Source: JAWKIW01 sp041394145 (lineage in GTDB: Bacteria; Actinomycetota; Acidimicrobiia; Acidimicrobiales; Acidimicrobilacustridaceae). Taken from it: DNA of 64,000 bases. The stretch is taken from NCBI GenBank assembly GCA_041394145.1, contig JAWKIW010000019.1:1-64000 (forward strand), in the 5' to 3' direction. The notes below the pieces were generated by a model that was not told the origin of the DNA, searched no databases, and saw only the letters and a list, made by a program, of their open reading frames with translations. The position numbers were made by a program, and so were the translations under genes. Shown one piece after another: positions 55,087 to 64,000 of the stretch. Every line of letters starts with the position of its first letter. The stretch's first letter is position 1.

Positions 55087-55488
55087 TCACACCCCGACGA
55101 CGGAGAACCCGAGCGCCCTCGCGGCGTGCGCCTGGCGCACGTCGAAGGTCAGGAACGTGAGCGAGGTGCCCAGGCGGCGGGCGGCGCCGAGGTGCAGGGA
55201 GTCGAGGGTGCGCACCCCCGTCTGCTCGGCGATCGTCGCCGCCAGCTCGCAGGTCGCGGCGTCGAGCTCGATGATCGAGAACGATGCGAGGTCGCCCGTG
55301 AACGCCGACCGCGCTGCGGTCGTGTCGGTCGCCGAGAGCAGACGAGCGAGGTTCCGGCGCACCTCGACGATCGTGTGGCGCCCGGTGACGAGCTCGGGGT
55401 CCGCGACCAGCAGCTCGATCGCCCGCTCCGAATCGTGCTCGTCGACGTAGCGCTTGAGCAGCGCGCTGGTGTCGACGTAGGTCGTCAC
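55087..55488 (-). CDS. VapC-type PIN-domain toxin
   Basis: The 133-residue PIN protein has MTTYVDTSALLKRYVDEHDS (Asp), RHTIVEVRRNLARLL (Glu), GVRTLDSLHLGAARRLG (Asp) and SLTFLTFDVRQAHAARAL (Asp), the VapC active site. GTG 55488 overlaps the antitoxin stop in GTGA. It is the third TA module of the window. Confidence 0.85.
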   Translation of the reverse strand: MTTYVDTSALLKRYVDEHDSERAIELLVADPELVTGRHTIVEVRRNLARLLSATDTTAARSAFTGDLASFSIIELDAATCELAATIAEQTGVRTLDSLHLGAARRLGTSLTFLTFDVRQAHAARALGFSVVGV

Positions 55489-55742
55489 TCGCCGCGATCC
55501 TCGTCGAGCACCTCGGCGACCGAGCGCCGCGGTGGACGCCGCCGCACGGGCTGCAGACCCCGTGCGGTCGCCGGTACGAGCCAGCCCGCCGCCGCGGCGG
55601 CGTCGAGGTCGACGCGCCCGATGGGCGGGCCCAGCACCGCGACCGGCCGACCTCGATCGGTCACGGTGATGTGCTCGCCGGCCGCCGCCCGCTGCACGTA
55701 GGCCGACAGCTTCGCCTTGAGCTCACGGATGGCCACGTCCAT
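55485..55742 (-). CDS. Phd/YefM-type antitoxin
   Basis: The 85-residue protein MDVAIRELKAKLSAYVQRAA, AGEHITVTDRGRPVAVLGPP is a Phd/YefM-fold antitoxin with an Arg/Pro-rich tail before the Asp/Glu end (AEVLDEDRGE). I chose ATG 55742 rather than 55757 because the operator dyad (55746-55768) would otherwise cover the coding start. It is coupled to the downstream VapC by overlap. Confidence 0.8.
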   Translation of the reverse strand: MDVAIRELKAKLSAYVQRAAAGEHITVTDRGRPVAVLGPPIGRVDLDAAAAAGWLVPATARGLQPVRRRPPRRSVAEVLDEDRGE

Positions 55743-55745
55743 GTA

Positions 55746-55768
55746 GTCACGATACATCTTGTCGTGAC
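55746..55768. promoter_or_regulatory. Antitoxin autoregulatory operator
   Basis: GTCACGA-N9-TCGTGAC is a perfect inverted repeat just upstream of the antitoxin start, placed as expected for conditional repression by the antitoxin/toxin complex. Confidence 0.6.
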
Positions 55769-55952
55769 CACGTTTGCCTGCGGGTCGGGCGGTGGTGCGC
55801 CTGGCGACCGGATCGACGGGGCGAGATCGACCGCGGCCCGAGGCCCGGCCCGGCCGGACGCCCCGAGGCGGCGACCGGCCCCCATCGCCCGTTCCGTTAG
55901 GGTCCGCGTCGTCGGGACCGGCGCCGCTGCGGGCCCGGCAGGGGGACGGTCG

Positions 55953-57206
55953 ATGCGAGAGGTGCGGATCGAGGACCTGCGCGAGCCGCAGCGCTCGGGG
56001 GACGAGCAGTCGCTGTACGAGCTCGCCCTCAGCATGCAGGTCGACCTCGATCCCGACGCCCTGGTGGCCCGGGCGAGGCGCGAGACCGGCCTCGACGAGC
56101 TGGGTGACGACGCGCTGCGCGAACGCCTCGCCGCCCAGGTGGCGGCCATCGAGGCCGACACGGGCTTGTCCGGGCTGGGCCGCTACATCCTGCGCAACCG
56201 CCTCGTCGGCCTGCTGAAGGCCCGGTTGCGCTTCGAGGACTTCGTGCGGCGCTACCCCGAGGCCCTCGCGGTCGAGCTCGAGCCGCCCGTCGTCGTGGTG
56301 GGCCTCCCCCGCTCGGGCACCACCCACCTGGTGAACCTGCTGGCCGCCGACGCCCGCTTCCGGTCCATGCCGTGGTGGGAGGTGGCCGAGCCGATCCCCG
56401 TCATCGGCGACGGACCGGGGCGCGACGGCGTCGACCCGCGCTACGCCCGCTGCCTGGCCGACTGGCAGATGAACGCGCAGGTCGCCCCGCTCACCGCGCT
56501 GATGCACGACCGGCCGCCGTGGAGCATCGAGGAGGACTGCGAGCTCGTCGACCTCGACCTGTGCTCGTACACGCTGGAGTGGCACGCCCGGGTGCCCTCG
56601 TGGCGCGACCACTACCTCGCCCTCGACCAGCACGCCCACTACGGCTTCCTGCGAAAGGAGCTGCAGGTGCTCAGCTTCCTGCGGGGCCCGAACCGTTGGG
56701 TGCTCAAGACGCCCCAGCACCTCGAGCAGCTGGGCCCGCTGCTGGCGACGTTCCCCGACGCCACCATCGCCTTCACGCTGCGGGACCCCGTGGCCGTCCT
56801 GCAGTCGGCGATCACGATGCTCGCCTACGGCGACCGGCTGCGCCGGGAGCAGGTCGAACCCGACGAGCTGGCCGCCTACTGGATCGAGCGCATCGAGCGG
56901 CTGCTGCGGGCCGCCGTGCGCGACGCCCACCTCATCCCCGAGGCCCGGCGGGTCGACGTCGAGTTCGGCGAGTTCATGGCCGACGACCTCGCCATGGCCA
57001 CGAAGATCCTCGGCGTGGCCGGCATCGAGGTCACCGACGAGGCGCGCGCCCAGCTCGACGCCTACGTGGCCGGCAACCCCCGGGGGAAGGAGGGGCGCGT
57101 GGTCTACGACCTGCGGGGCGACTTCGGGCTCGAGCCCGACGACCTGTACGAGCGCTTCGCCTTCTACTTCGCGGCGTTCCCCCAGATCACCCGGGAGGTG
57201 GCCTGA
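55953..57206 (+). CDS. Sulfotransferase family protein
   Basis: The 417-residue protein has the PAPS 5'-phosphosulfate-binding loop VVVVGLPRSGTTHLVNLLAA at about residue 110. GPNRWVLKTPQHLEQLGPLL and ATIAFTLRDPVAVLQSAITM (3'-phosphate region) follow, the layout of PF13469-type sulfotransferases. It transfers sulfate from PAPS to an unknown acceptor. ATG 55953 follows GGGGG at about 55941. It overlaps the next gene by a TGATG, so both are cotranscribed. Confidence 0.85.
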   Translation: MREVRIEDLREPQRSGDEQSLYELALSMQVDLDPDALVARARRETGLDELGDDALRERLAAQVAAIEADTGLSGLGRYILRNRLVGLLKARLRFEDFVRRYPEALAVELEPPVVVVGLPRSGTTHLVNLLAADARFRSMPWWEVAEPIPVIGDGPGRDGVDPRYARCLADWQMNAQVAPLTALMHDRPPWSIEEDCELVDLDLCSYTLEWHARVPSWRDHYLALDQHAHYGFLRKELQVLSFLRGPNRWVLKTPQHLEQLGPLLATFPDATIAFTLRDPVAVLQSAITMLAYGDRLRREQVEPDELAAYWIERIERLLRAAVRDAHLIPEARRVDVEFGEFMADDLAMATKILGVAGIEVTDEARAQLDAYVAGNPRGKEGRVVYDLRGDFGLEPDDLYERFAFYFAAFPQITREVA

Positions 57207-58453
57207 TGGCCGGGATCCACCGCGAGCGACCCGGCGCCGACGCCATCGCCCCCGCGGCGGGCGAGCCGGCCGTCGACCTCGGCGACGGCATCTGGATGTC
57301 ACCGGGCCTGTCCAACAGCTACCTGCTGCACACCGACGACGGACGGGTCCTGGTCAACACCGGCATGGGCTTCGAGGGCCCGCTGCACCGCCGGGCCTAC
57401 GACGACGTCGACCCCTCCCCCACCCGGGCGATCGTGCTCACCCAGGGCCACTACGACCACGTGGGCGGGGTCGACGTGCTGCGCGACGCCGACACCGACG
57501 TGGTCGCCCAGGCCGACTTCGCCCTCTGGCGAGCCGACAACGAGCGGTTGGAGGCCTTCCGGGCCCGCAACGCCGCCTTCGCCTGGATCGACGCCATCCT
57601 CGCCGCCATGGCCTACGCCGAGTCGCTCGGGGTCGGCGCCGCCGCCCAGGCCCGGCCCGAGCCCACCGTCGTCGTCGACGACCGGTTGGAGCTGACCATC
57701 GGCGGGCGCCAGCTCGTGGCGCTGTCGGTGCCGGGCGGCGAGACGACCGATGCGCTGGCCGTCTGGCTGCCCGACTCGCGGACGGTGTTCACCGGCAACC
57801 TCACCGGTCCGCTGTTCGGCCACGTCCCCAACCTGGTCACCATCCGCGGCGACCGGTACCGCGACGCGCTCACCTACGTCTCGTCGATCGAGCGGGTGCT
57901 CGAGCTCGGGGCCGACCGGCTGATCACCGGGCACTTCGACCCCATCGACGGCGCCGACCGCATCGCCACCGAGCTGACCGCGCTGCGCGACGCCATGCAG
58001 TGGGTGCACGATCGCACCGTCGACGGCATGAACGCCGGCATCGACGTGCACACCCTCATGCGGGACATCACCGTGCCCGACCACCTCGACGTCGGCGAGG
58101 GCTACGGCAAGACGTCGTGGAACGTGCGGGCCATCTGGGAGACCTACGCCGGCTGGTTCCACCACCGCTCGACCACCGAGCTGTACGGGGTGCCGGCGGC
58201 GGCGGTGGCACCCGACGTGGTGGCCGCCGCCGGTGCCGACGCCCTCGTCACCGCCGCCCGCGCCCACGTCGGCGCCGGGCGGCCGGTGGAGGCGCTGCAC
58301 CTCACCGACGTGGTGCTGACGGCCGAGCCGGACCACCCGGGCGCCCGGGCCGCCGCCGTCGACGCCACCCGGGCGCTGCTCGACGCCTCGTCGAACTTCT
58401 GGGAGTCGGCCTGGCTGCGGCGGGCGCTCACCAACCTCGAGGAGGGGCCGTGA
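57206..58453 (+). CDS. MBL-fold metallo-hydrolase, alkylsulfatase-like
   Basis: The 415-residue metallo-beta-lactamase-fold protein has IVLTQGHYDHVGGVDVL. The usual first His of the THxHxDH motif is Gln here, so one zinc ligand may be lost. LFGHVPNLVTIRGDRYRDAL, ADRLITGHFDPIDGADR and the C-terminal GEGYGKTSWNVRAIWETYAG with GWFHHRSTTELYG match the dimer/substrate region of type III alkylsulfatases (SdsA1/BDS1-like). It is coupled to the sulfotransferase upstream and to the VOC protein downstream (GTGA overlap). Confidence 0.8.
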   Translation: MAGIHRERPGADAIAPAAGEPAVDLGDGIWMSPGLSNSYLLHTDDGRVLVNTGMGFEGPLHRRAYDDVDPSPTRAIVLTQGHYDHVGGVDVLRDADTDVVAQADFALWRADNERLEAFRARNAAFAWIDAILAAMAYAESLGVGAAAQARPEPTVVVDDRLELTIGGRQLVALSVPGGETTDALAVWLPDSRTVFTGNLTGPLFGHVPNLVTIRGDRYRDALTYVSSIERVLELGADRLITGHFDPIDGADRIATELTALRDAMQWVHDRTVDGMNAGIDVHTLMRDITVPDHLDVGEGYGKTSWNVRAIWETYAGWFHHRSTTELYGVPAAAVAPDVVAAAGADALVTAARAHVGAGRPVEALHLTDVVLTAEPDHPGARAAAVDATRALLDASSNFWESAWLRRALTNLEEGP

Positions 58454-58923
58454 CCCCGGTCGGCCCGCACTACCACGTGGGCATCGTGGTCCCCGACCTC
58501 GAGGTGGCCAAGGCCCGCCTGACCGACCAGCTCGGCGTCACCTGGGGCCCGGTCCTGGAGCTGGCGACCGCCGCGTACCGCGACGGCGACGGCCACGACC
58601 TCGAGCTGCCCACCACGATCTGCTACTCGGTCGGCGACCCGTGCCTGGAGGTGATCCAGGAGGTGCCCGGCACGGTGTGGGTCTGCAACGAGAGCTCGAA
58701 CCTGCACCACGTCGGCTTCTGGAGCGACGACCTGCCGGGCGACGGCGCCGGGCTCGGCGCGGCCGGCTGTCCCCTGCAGCTGTGCGGGCGCGACGGCGAC
58801 GCCGCCCCGGTGCAGTTCGCCTACCACCGCGACGACGAGCTCGGCGTGCGCGTCGAGCTGGTCGACGCCGCCCTGCGCGACGCGATGGCGTTCCTCTTCG
58901 AGCCCGACCCCCGCCGGCCCTGA
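58450..58923 (+). CDS. VOC (glyoxalase/bleomycin resistance-like) protein
   Basis: The 157-residue protein has HYHVGIVVPDLEVAKARLTD, QLGVTWGPVLELATAAYRDG, NESSNLHHVGFWSDDLPGD and ELGVRVELVDAALRDAMAFL, the two-module VOC fold with His and Glu metal ligands. GTG 58450 overlaps the preceding stop. Its reaction is unknown; it is part of the sulfotransferase operon. Confidence 0.82.
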   Translation: MTPVGPHYHVGIVVPDLEVAKARLTDQLGVTWGPVLELATAAYRDGDGHDLELPTTICYSVGDPCLEVIQEVPGTVWVCNESSNLHHVGFWSDDLPGDGAGLGAAGCPLQLCGRDGDAAPVQFAYHRDDELGVRVELVDAALRDAMAFLFEPDPRRP

Positions 58924-58947
58924 CCGGGCCCGACCACCCCGGAGCCG

Positions 58948-59962
58948 ATGCCCATGCTGCAGGTGCGAGTCCACGGACCCGGCGACGTCCGGGTCGACGA
59001 CGTGCCCGAGCCCGACCCCGGTCCCCGCGACGCGGTGGTGCGCATCGCCGCGTGCGGCATCTGCGGCAGCGACCTGACCTACATCACGATGGGCGGCCTG
59101 GCCGGGCCGACGGGCGAGCCCATGTGCCTCGGCCACGAGATGGCCGGCACCGTCGATTGGGTCGGCGACGAGGTCACCGGCGTGCGGGTCGGCGACCGCG
59201 TGGTCGTGCAGCCGGGCGACGACGACCTCGGCCGCATCGGCAACGGCGCCCCCCAGGGCGGGCTGACGCCGCGGCTGCTCGTCACCGAGGCCGACCGCGG
59301 TCGCCTCCACCCGGTGCCCGACCACCTGCCCCTCGACGTGGCCGCCTTCGCCGAGCCGCTGGCCGTGGGCATGCACGCGGCCGAGCAGGCCGACGTGCGG
59401 CCCGGCGACGGCATCTGCGTGTTCGGCTGCGGCCCCGTCGGCCTGGCCGCCGTCGCCGCGCTGGTCGACGACGGCCACGACACCATCGTCGCCGTCGACC
59501 TCAGCGCCACCCGCCGGCGGCTGGCGATGCAGATCGGCGCGCAGGCCGCGCTGGACCCGACCGAGACCGACGTGTGGGCCGCCCTGGCCGACCTGCACGG
59601 CACCACGCCGTTCCTGTTCGGTCCGACGCCGGCCACCGCCGCGTTCATCGAGGCGTCGGGCTCGGCCCGGGTGATCACCGACGTCATCGACCACGCCCGT
59701 CGGTGGCCGGCTCTCGGTGGTCGCCCTGCACCACGAGCCGATCCCGACGAGCTACCTCACCGTGCTCATGAAGGAGCTGACGATCCGCGGCTCGATCGAG
59801 TACCCGGCCCGCTTCGCCGACGCCATCGACCTGCTCGCCCGTCGCGATCTGTCGGGTCTGCTCACCCACCGCTTCGCGCTCGAACGCTTCGACGACGCCC
59901 TCGCCACCCTGCAGGGCGCCAAGGACTGCGGCAAGGTCCTCGTCACCATGGACCCGGTCTGA
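58948..59962 (+). pseudogene. Zinc-type alcohol dehydrogenase (frameshifted)
   Basis: The MDR protein reads from ATG 58948 through catalytic-zinc motifs IAACGICGSDLTYITMGG and MCLGHEMAGTVDWVGDEV and NAD-binding ICVFGCGPVGLAAVAALVDD to VITDVIDHARR. At about 59701 the frame changes, and the C-terminus continues as VALHHEPIPTSYLTVLMKEL, TIRGSIEYPARFADAIDLLA and GAKDCGKVLVTMDPV, ending 59962. A 2-base loss or 1-base gain in a GC run (CGGTGGCCGG) explains it. It is the last gene of the sulfotransferase operon. Confidence 0.82.
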
Positions 59963-59995
59963 TCGACCCGCGTCCGCGGCGAGGGCGTCCGTCGC

Positions 59996-60706
59996 CTACG
60001 GCACGACGGCCGCCACGGTGCCGCCGTCGACCAGGACGTCGGTGCCGGTGACGTACGAGGCGGCGTCCGAGCACAAGAAGGCGATGACCGCGGCGATCTC
60101 GTCGGGGCGGGCCACCCGGCCGAGGGCGCTCGCCGCGGCCATCTGGTCGGTGCCGTTGCCCGACGCCAGCTCCAGCTCACCCATCGGGGTGTCGACCACA
60201 CCGGGCGACACCGACACGATCCGGCCGCCGCGCGCCCCCCACGGCCCCGCGAGGTGCCGCACCAGTCGCACCACGCCGTGCTTGGCGTACAGGTAGGCCA
60301 GGCCGGGGTCGTCGGTGAGCGACGTGACCGCCTCGACGTCCCGCGGCCGGTCGAGCACCTCGAGCACCTCGGGCGGCGGCGTCGCCATGTGGGCGGCCAT
60401 CGACGCGACGCACACGGCCACGGTGCCGGCAGCGACCAGCGGGTCGAAGGCCTCGAGCACCCTCGCCATCCCGACGAGGTCGATCTCGAGGATGGCCCGG
60501 GCGTCGGCCATGCTCGGTGACACGCCGGCGGTGACCACCAACGTGTCGAGGCGGTCGACCCGCTCGACCAGCGCGACGATCGACGACGCGTCGGTCAGGT
60601 CGCAGAAGACGTCCCCGCCGATCCGGTCGGCGACGAGCACGTCGCCCGCGAGCACCGGCACCACCGCCGCCCCGATGCCCGATCCTCCCCCGATGATCAC
60701 GTGCAT
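59996..60706 (-). CDS. Short-chain dehydrogenase/reductase
   Basis: The 236-residue SDR has MHVIIGGGSGIGAAVVPVLA, LDTLVVTAGVSPSMADARAI, Ser in VAVCVASMAAHMATPP and Tyr-x-x-x-Lys in GLAYLYAKHGVVRLVRHLAG, then GRIVSVSPGVVDTPMGELEL and TGTDVLVDGGTVAAVVP. The N-terminus is shorter than usual, and the Rossmann loop is at the very start. ATG 60706 has GGGGGAGGA upstream (minus). It converges with the sulfotransferase operon. Confidence 0.85.
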   Translation of the reverse strand: MHVIIGGGSGIGAAVVPVLAGDVLVADRIGGDVFCDLTDASSIVALVERVDRLDTLVVTAGVSPSMADARAILEIDLVGMARVLEAFDPLVAAGTVAVCVASMAAHMATPPPEVLEVLDRPRDVEAVTSLTDDPGLAYLYAKHGVVRLVRHLAGPWGARGGRIVSVSPGVVDTPMGELELASGNGTDQMAAASALGRVARPDEIAAVIAFLCSDAASYVTGTDVLVDGGTVAAVVP

Positions 60707-60810
60707 GGTCGTCCTCCCCCGAGCGGGCCGCCGCCGGTCGACGACCGGTCCCAGTGTGTCGCGTCCGTTCCACCGGCCGCGAGCGGCGACGCCCGCCTAG
60801 CATCCCGCCG

Positions 60811-61593
60811 ATGTCCGCCCCACCGGCACCAGCCGACGCCCTCGTGCTCGACGGCCTGCCCAAGGCGTTCGGCCCGACGGTCGCCGTCGACCACCTCGAC
60901 CTGACGGTGTCGACCGGGTCCTTCTTCGGACTCGTCGGGCGCAACGGCGCCGGCAAGACCACCACGCTGCGCATGTGCACGGGGCTGCTCGAGCCCGACG
61001 CCGGCCACGTCCGGGTCGACGGCGTCGACGTGTGGGAGCAGCCCCAGGAGGCCAAGCGCCGCATCGGGGTGATGCCCGAGTCGATGGACGTCTTCGACCG
61101 GCTCACCGGCGCCGAGCTGCTCCTCTACAACGGGCTGCTGCGAGGCATGCCCCGCGACCTCGTGGTGCAGCGCAGCCGTGAGCTGCTCGCCGTGCTGGAG
61201 ATGGACGACGCCGCCGACCGCACGGTCGCCGACTACTCCCACGGCATGACCAAGAAGATCATCCTGGCCGCCGCGCTGCTGCACGGACCCAAGGTGCTGT
61301 TCCTCGACGAGCCCTTCGAGGCCATCGACCCGGTGTCGACGAGGGCCATCGAGGCGGTGCTGCGTCGCCACGTCGACCAGGGCGGCACGGTGCTCTTCTC
61401 GTCCCACGTGCTCGACGTCGTCGAGCGGCTGTGCGATCGGCTGGCCGTGATCGACCACGGGAGGGTCCGGGCCACGGGGACCCTCGACGAGGTGCGGGGC
61501 GGGCGACGCCTCGAGGACGCCTTCATGGACCTGATCGGCCAGGGCGACGTCGACACCGAGGATCTGTCGTGGTTGGGCACGTCGTCGGGCTGA
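60811..61593 (+). CDS. ABC exporter ATP-binding protein
   Basis: The 260-residue ATPase has Walker A LVGRNGAGKTTTLRMCTGLL, Q-loop region RIGVMPESMDVFDRLTGAEL, a signature in VADYSHGMTKKIILAAALLH (SHGM in place of SGGQ, common in exporters of this group), Walker B LFLDEPFEAIDPVS and H-loop VLFSSHVLDVVERLCDRLAV. A -10 TAGCAT (60798-60803) ends seven bases before ATG 60811, so it is leaderless. It overlaps the permease start by 25 bases. Confidence 0.9.
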   Translation: MSAPPAPADALVLDGLPKAFGPTVAVDHLDLTVSTGSFFGLVGRNGAGKTTTLRMCTGLLEPDAGHVRVDGVDVWEQPQEAKRRIGVMPESMDVFDRLTGAELLLYNGLLRGMPRDLVVQRSRELLAVLEMDDAADRTVADYSHGMTKKIILAAALLHGPKVLFLDEPFEAIDPVSTRAIEAVLRRHVDQGGTVLFSSHVLDVVERLCDRLAVIDHGRVRATGTLDEVRGGRRLEDAFMDLIGQGDVDTEDLSWLGTSSG

Positions 61594-63173
61594 AGGTCAC
61601 GCTGCTGCGTGAGCGGGCCCGCCCTGGCCCGCCACCCCGACCGGTTGCTCGTCGGCCTCGTGGTGCTCGGCTTCGCCGGCAGCGCCTGGCTGACGTCGGG
61701 CATCGACGTGGTCGAGCGGCTGTCGTCGCTGCACGCCGGCCCCGATGCCGGACGCGAGCAGCTCCAGGTGCTGGCCTGCCTGCTGGTGATGGCGTGGCTG
61801 GTCGCACCGCTCGCGACCACCAACCGGCGCACCTCACGGTGCGGCGGTTCGTGCTCCTGCCCATCGACGCCACCCGCCTGACGAGCGGGCTGTTCGTCGC
61901 CGGCCTCGTCTCCCTCGGCCCGCTGCTCACGGCGGTGGTGGTCGGCGTGACCGCCTGCGGGTACCTCGACGGGGCGGTGAGCGGGGTGCTGGTCGTGCTC
62001 GGTGCGCTGTCGCTGGTGCTGCTGGCGATCACCGTCGGCCGACTCGTCGGGTTCGCCCTCGACCTCGTGGCCCTGCTCCCCCGGGCCCGGACCATCACCA
62101 TGGTGGCGACCCTTCCCGTGCTGGTGGTGGCCTTCGCCGGCTTCGAGCTGGCCCGGGCCGGGTTCGCCGACCCGTCACTGGAGGCGGGTGTCGGCTCGGC
62201 GTCGACCCCGCCCCCGGCATGGCTGTCGTGGCTGCCGCCGTCGTGGGCCGGCTCGGCGATGGCCGACGCCGCCGAGGGGTCCCCGGGCGCCGCCCTGCTC
62301 GCCCTGGCCGGCGTGGTCGGGGTGACCGCCGTGCTCGCCGTCGTCCTCCGCCTGGTGGTGGCGAGGACCATGGTCACCGACGACCGGTCCGGCGCAGGCC
62401 GCGGCGCCCGCGCCGACGACGCCTTCGCCGGCTTCGCCGCCCGGCTGCCCGGCGATCGCACCGGTGCGATCGCGGCCCGCACGCTCCGCCTGTTCGTGCG
62501 CACGCCCGGTCGGCTCACCGGCTACGCGTTCTACGTCGGGATCTTCGGGCTGGTCCTCTCGGTGCTGATCGCCGTCAACCTCCCTCCCGCCGATGCGCCC
62601 CTGGCGGTGGTCGTGATCACCTTCGCCCTCGGGATGCGGCGAGCCAACGAGTACGGGGCCGACGCCAACGGCTGGTGGATGGACGTGGTCAGCCCGGGCC
62701 CGCGCCGCGGCGACGTCCTCGGTCGCGACCTCGGCGCGCTGCTCGTCGACGACCCGCTCCTGGTGGCGGTGACGGCCGTGTTCACGGTGGTGTGGCGGGC
62801 GTGGGCGATGTTCCTGCCGGCGCTCGGCCTCGCCGCCACCGGGTGGCTGATCGGGGCCACGGTCACCCACGTGGTGTCCGTGCGGCTGGCGACGGCGCCG
62901 CCCACGGCGACCGACACCCGCCGGGCGGGCTCGGGGTCCACCTCGGGCGGCTACCTCCAGGCCGTCGCCACCGAGCTCGGGTTCGTGGTGCTGATGCTGC
63001 CGGTGGTGGTGGCCGCCGTCGTCCCGCTGGTCCTCGACGAGGTGTGGCTCGCCGTCACCGTGCCGCTGGCCCTGGCCTACGCCGTCGGGCTGTGGCTGGT
63101 GACGTTGCGACGCTCGGCGCACTGGCTCGACCACCACGAGGCACGCCTGCTGCAACAGCTCACCGCCGGGTAG
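61569..63173 (+). pseudogene. ABC exporter permease (two compensating frameshifts)
   Basis: From GTG 61569 the frame reads VVGLKVTLLRERA and is then displaced between about 61,610 and 61,835. In that interval the neighbouring frame encodes LARHPDRLLVGLVVLGFAGS and QLQVLACLLVMAWLVAPLAT, clear membrane helices. The original frame then resumes with HLTVRRFVLLPIDATRLTSG and continues through many helices (FYVGIFGLVLSVLIAVNLPP, LGFVVLMLPVVVAAVVPLVL) to 63173. Without correction about 75 residues would be scrambled in an otherwise open gene. It is the partner of the ATPase just upstream. Confidence 0.75.
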
Positions 63174-63203
63174 CCCACCGGCCCGGCCAGGCGCCGGCGA
63201 CGA

Positions 63204-63395
63204 TCAGCTGTCGGAGCGGCTGCGACCGAGGCGCTGCACGGCGGCGGCCGCCACGGCCAGGACGACGACCACCAGCGGGATCCACTGGTCCTCGTTGCGG
63301 GTGAACAGGTCGAACAGCAAGAGCCCGAACATCACGACCAGCAGCGCCCAGTAGATGATCCGTCGCGGGTCCGAGGAAGAGGAGCCATCGGCCAT
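63204..63395 (-). CDS. Small two-helix membrane protein
   Basis: The 63-residue protein has IIYWALLVVMFGLLLFDLFT and QWIPLVVVVLAVAAAAVQRL as two transmembrane helices, with short charged ends. A minus-strand TAGCGT (63408-63403) ends seven bases before ATG 63395, so it is leaderless, which supports a real gene. Function unknown. Confidence 0.65.
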   Translation of the reverse strand: MADGSSSSDPRRIIYWALLVVMFGLLLFDLFTRNEDQWIPLVVVVLAVAAAAVQRLGRSRSDS

Positions 63396-63474
63396 GCCAC
63401 GCACGCTAGGCACGCCGCCGCCCACCGGCGGGGATCCGGCCCCCGGTCACGCCCGCCTCGGTACGCTCGCGCCG

Positions 63475-64000
63475 ATGACGAGCGAGGCCGACGACGCCGA
63501 CACCCCCCGGCGCTCCCGGCGACTGCGCTCGACGCTGGTGCTGGTGGCCATCGCCCTCGGCATCGGCGTCTACGAGGTCGGGTGGGGCGACGATCCGGTG
63601 TTCGGCTGGTACATCGGCCTGTTCGCCATCGGGCTCCTGCTCGTCCAGCTGGTGTGGCTCCCCCGCGGCCTCCTCCTCCTCAAGGCCGTCCTCACGCTGT
63701 TCATCGTCGCCGGCGGCCTCGTCCTGGCGACCGACCCCTTCCTCGCCGTCGCCCGCGCCCGCGTGGCGACCCACCGCGCCGACATGGATGCCATCGGCAC
63801 GCAGACGCTCACCTCACCCACCACCGGTGTGTTCTCCGGGACGAGGGCTCCGGTGGGACCGGTGGTGCGGCTGGCGGGCACCGAGGCCGTCGCCCCGGTC
63901 CCCGACGTCCCGCGCATCGCCGGTGAGTCGGTCACCTACGGCGCCGTCGTCCTCGAGCCCGCGCCGCGGGCCCTGTACTGCCTCGACCAGGACTGCAACG
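63475..64000 (+). CDS. Membrane protein, N-terminal part (runs off the window)
   Basis: At least 175 residues from ATG 63475: a charged start (MTSEADDADTPRRSRR), two or three transmembrane helices (TLVLVAIALGIGVYEVGW, YIGLFAIGLLLVQLVWL, LKAVLTLFIVAGGLVLATD), then a soluble part with ARVATHRADMDAIGTQTL and the beginning of a Cys-containing segment (LYCLDQDCN). A -10 TACGCT (63462-63467) ends seven bases before the ATG. The family is not recognised from this part. Confidence 0.65.
   Translation, partial: MTSEADDADTPRRSRRLRSTLVLVAIALGIGVYEVGWGDDPVFGWYIGLFAIGLLLVQLVWLPRGLLLLKAVLTLFIVAGGLVLATDPFLAVARARVATHRADMDAIGTQTLTSPTTGVFSGTRAPVGPVVRLAGTEAVAPVPDVPRIAGESVTYGAVVLEPAPRALYCLDQDCN

Overview
The window is very GC-rich (roughly 70% by eye) actinobacterial DNA. 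Signs of this are near-absence of A/T-ending codons, frequent GTG starts, ATGA/GTGA gene overlaps, TANNNT -10 boxes ending 6-8 bases before start codons (leaderless genes), and gene families common in Actinomycetota. The mix of fatty-acid/xenobiotic catabolism genes, a Mop-type regulator next to modABC and many TA modules suggests class Acidimicrobiia; that placement is inference. I see no rRNA, tRNA, CRISPR array or insertion sequence.

Region 1 (1-13,600) is accessory DNA in which almost every gene is broken by repeated frameshifts although catalytic motifs survive between the breaks. It holds a DEAD/DEAH helicase and a UvrD helicase with a RelE-like N-terminus on the minus strand, a divergent gene with the signature of a PD-(D/E)XK nuclease, an Rhs/YD-repeat toxin with a NucA/NucB-type nuclease tip, an ADP-ribosylglycohydrolase and two unknowns. 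The nuclease/helicase group is the best candidate for an undescribed (probably anti-phage) system.

Region 2 (13,600-24,600) is mostly intact: a TetR/epoxide-hydrolase-like pair sharing two operators, a VapBC module, a DUF1003 protein, an unusual secreted-module/glutaminase/STAS/cNMP fusion, a Phd/VapC module, an alpha/beta-hydrolase lipoprotein and an enoyl-CoA hydratase. Region 3 (24,600-39,700) has a GT-C-like membrane protein with an in-frame amber codon, an AhpD-like protein, a secreted phosphoesterase, an acyl-CoA dehydrogenase/HxlR divergon, a duplicated ABM-fold protein, a DapB-like reductase flanked by two copies of a hairpin repeat, a GH2 enzyme, an aldo/keto reductase, a secreted HNH-Excalibur nuclease and a large membrane protein.

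Region 4 (39,700-43,000) is a molybdate uptake operon: HTH-TOBE regulator, modA, modB and a frameshifted modC. Region 5 (43,000-53,300) is catabolic: N-acyl-D-amino-acid deacylase, acyl-CoA ligase, SDR, ArsR with a truncated SRPBCC partner, OsmC, a Rieske oxygenase/amidohydrolase pair behind twin operators, a dehydrogenase and TetR. Region 6 (53,300-64,000) has a two-gene cation/proton antiporter, a third TA module, a sulfotransferase/MBL/VOC/dehydrogenase operon, an SDR, a two-gene ABC exporter and two small or partial membrane proteins.
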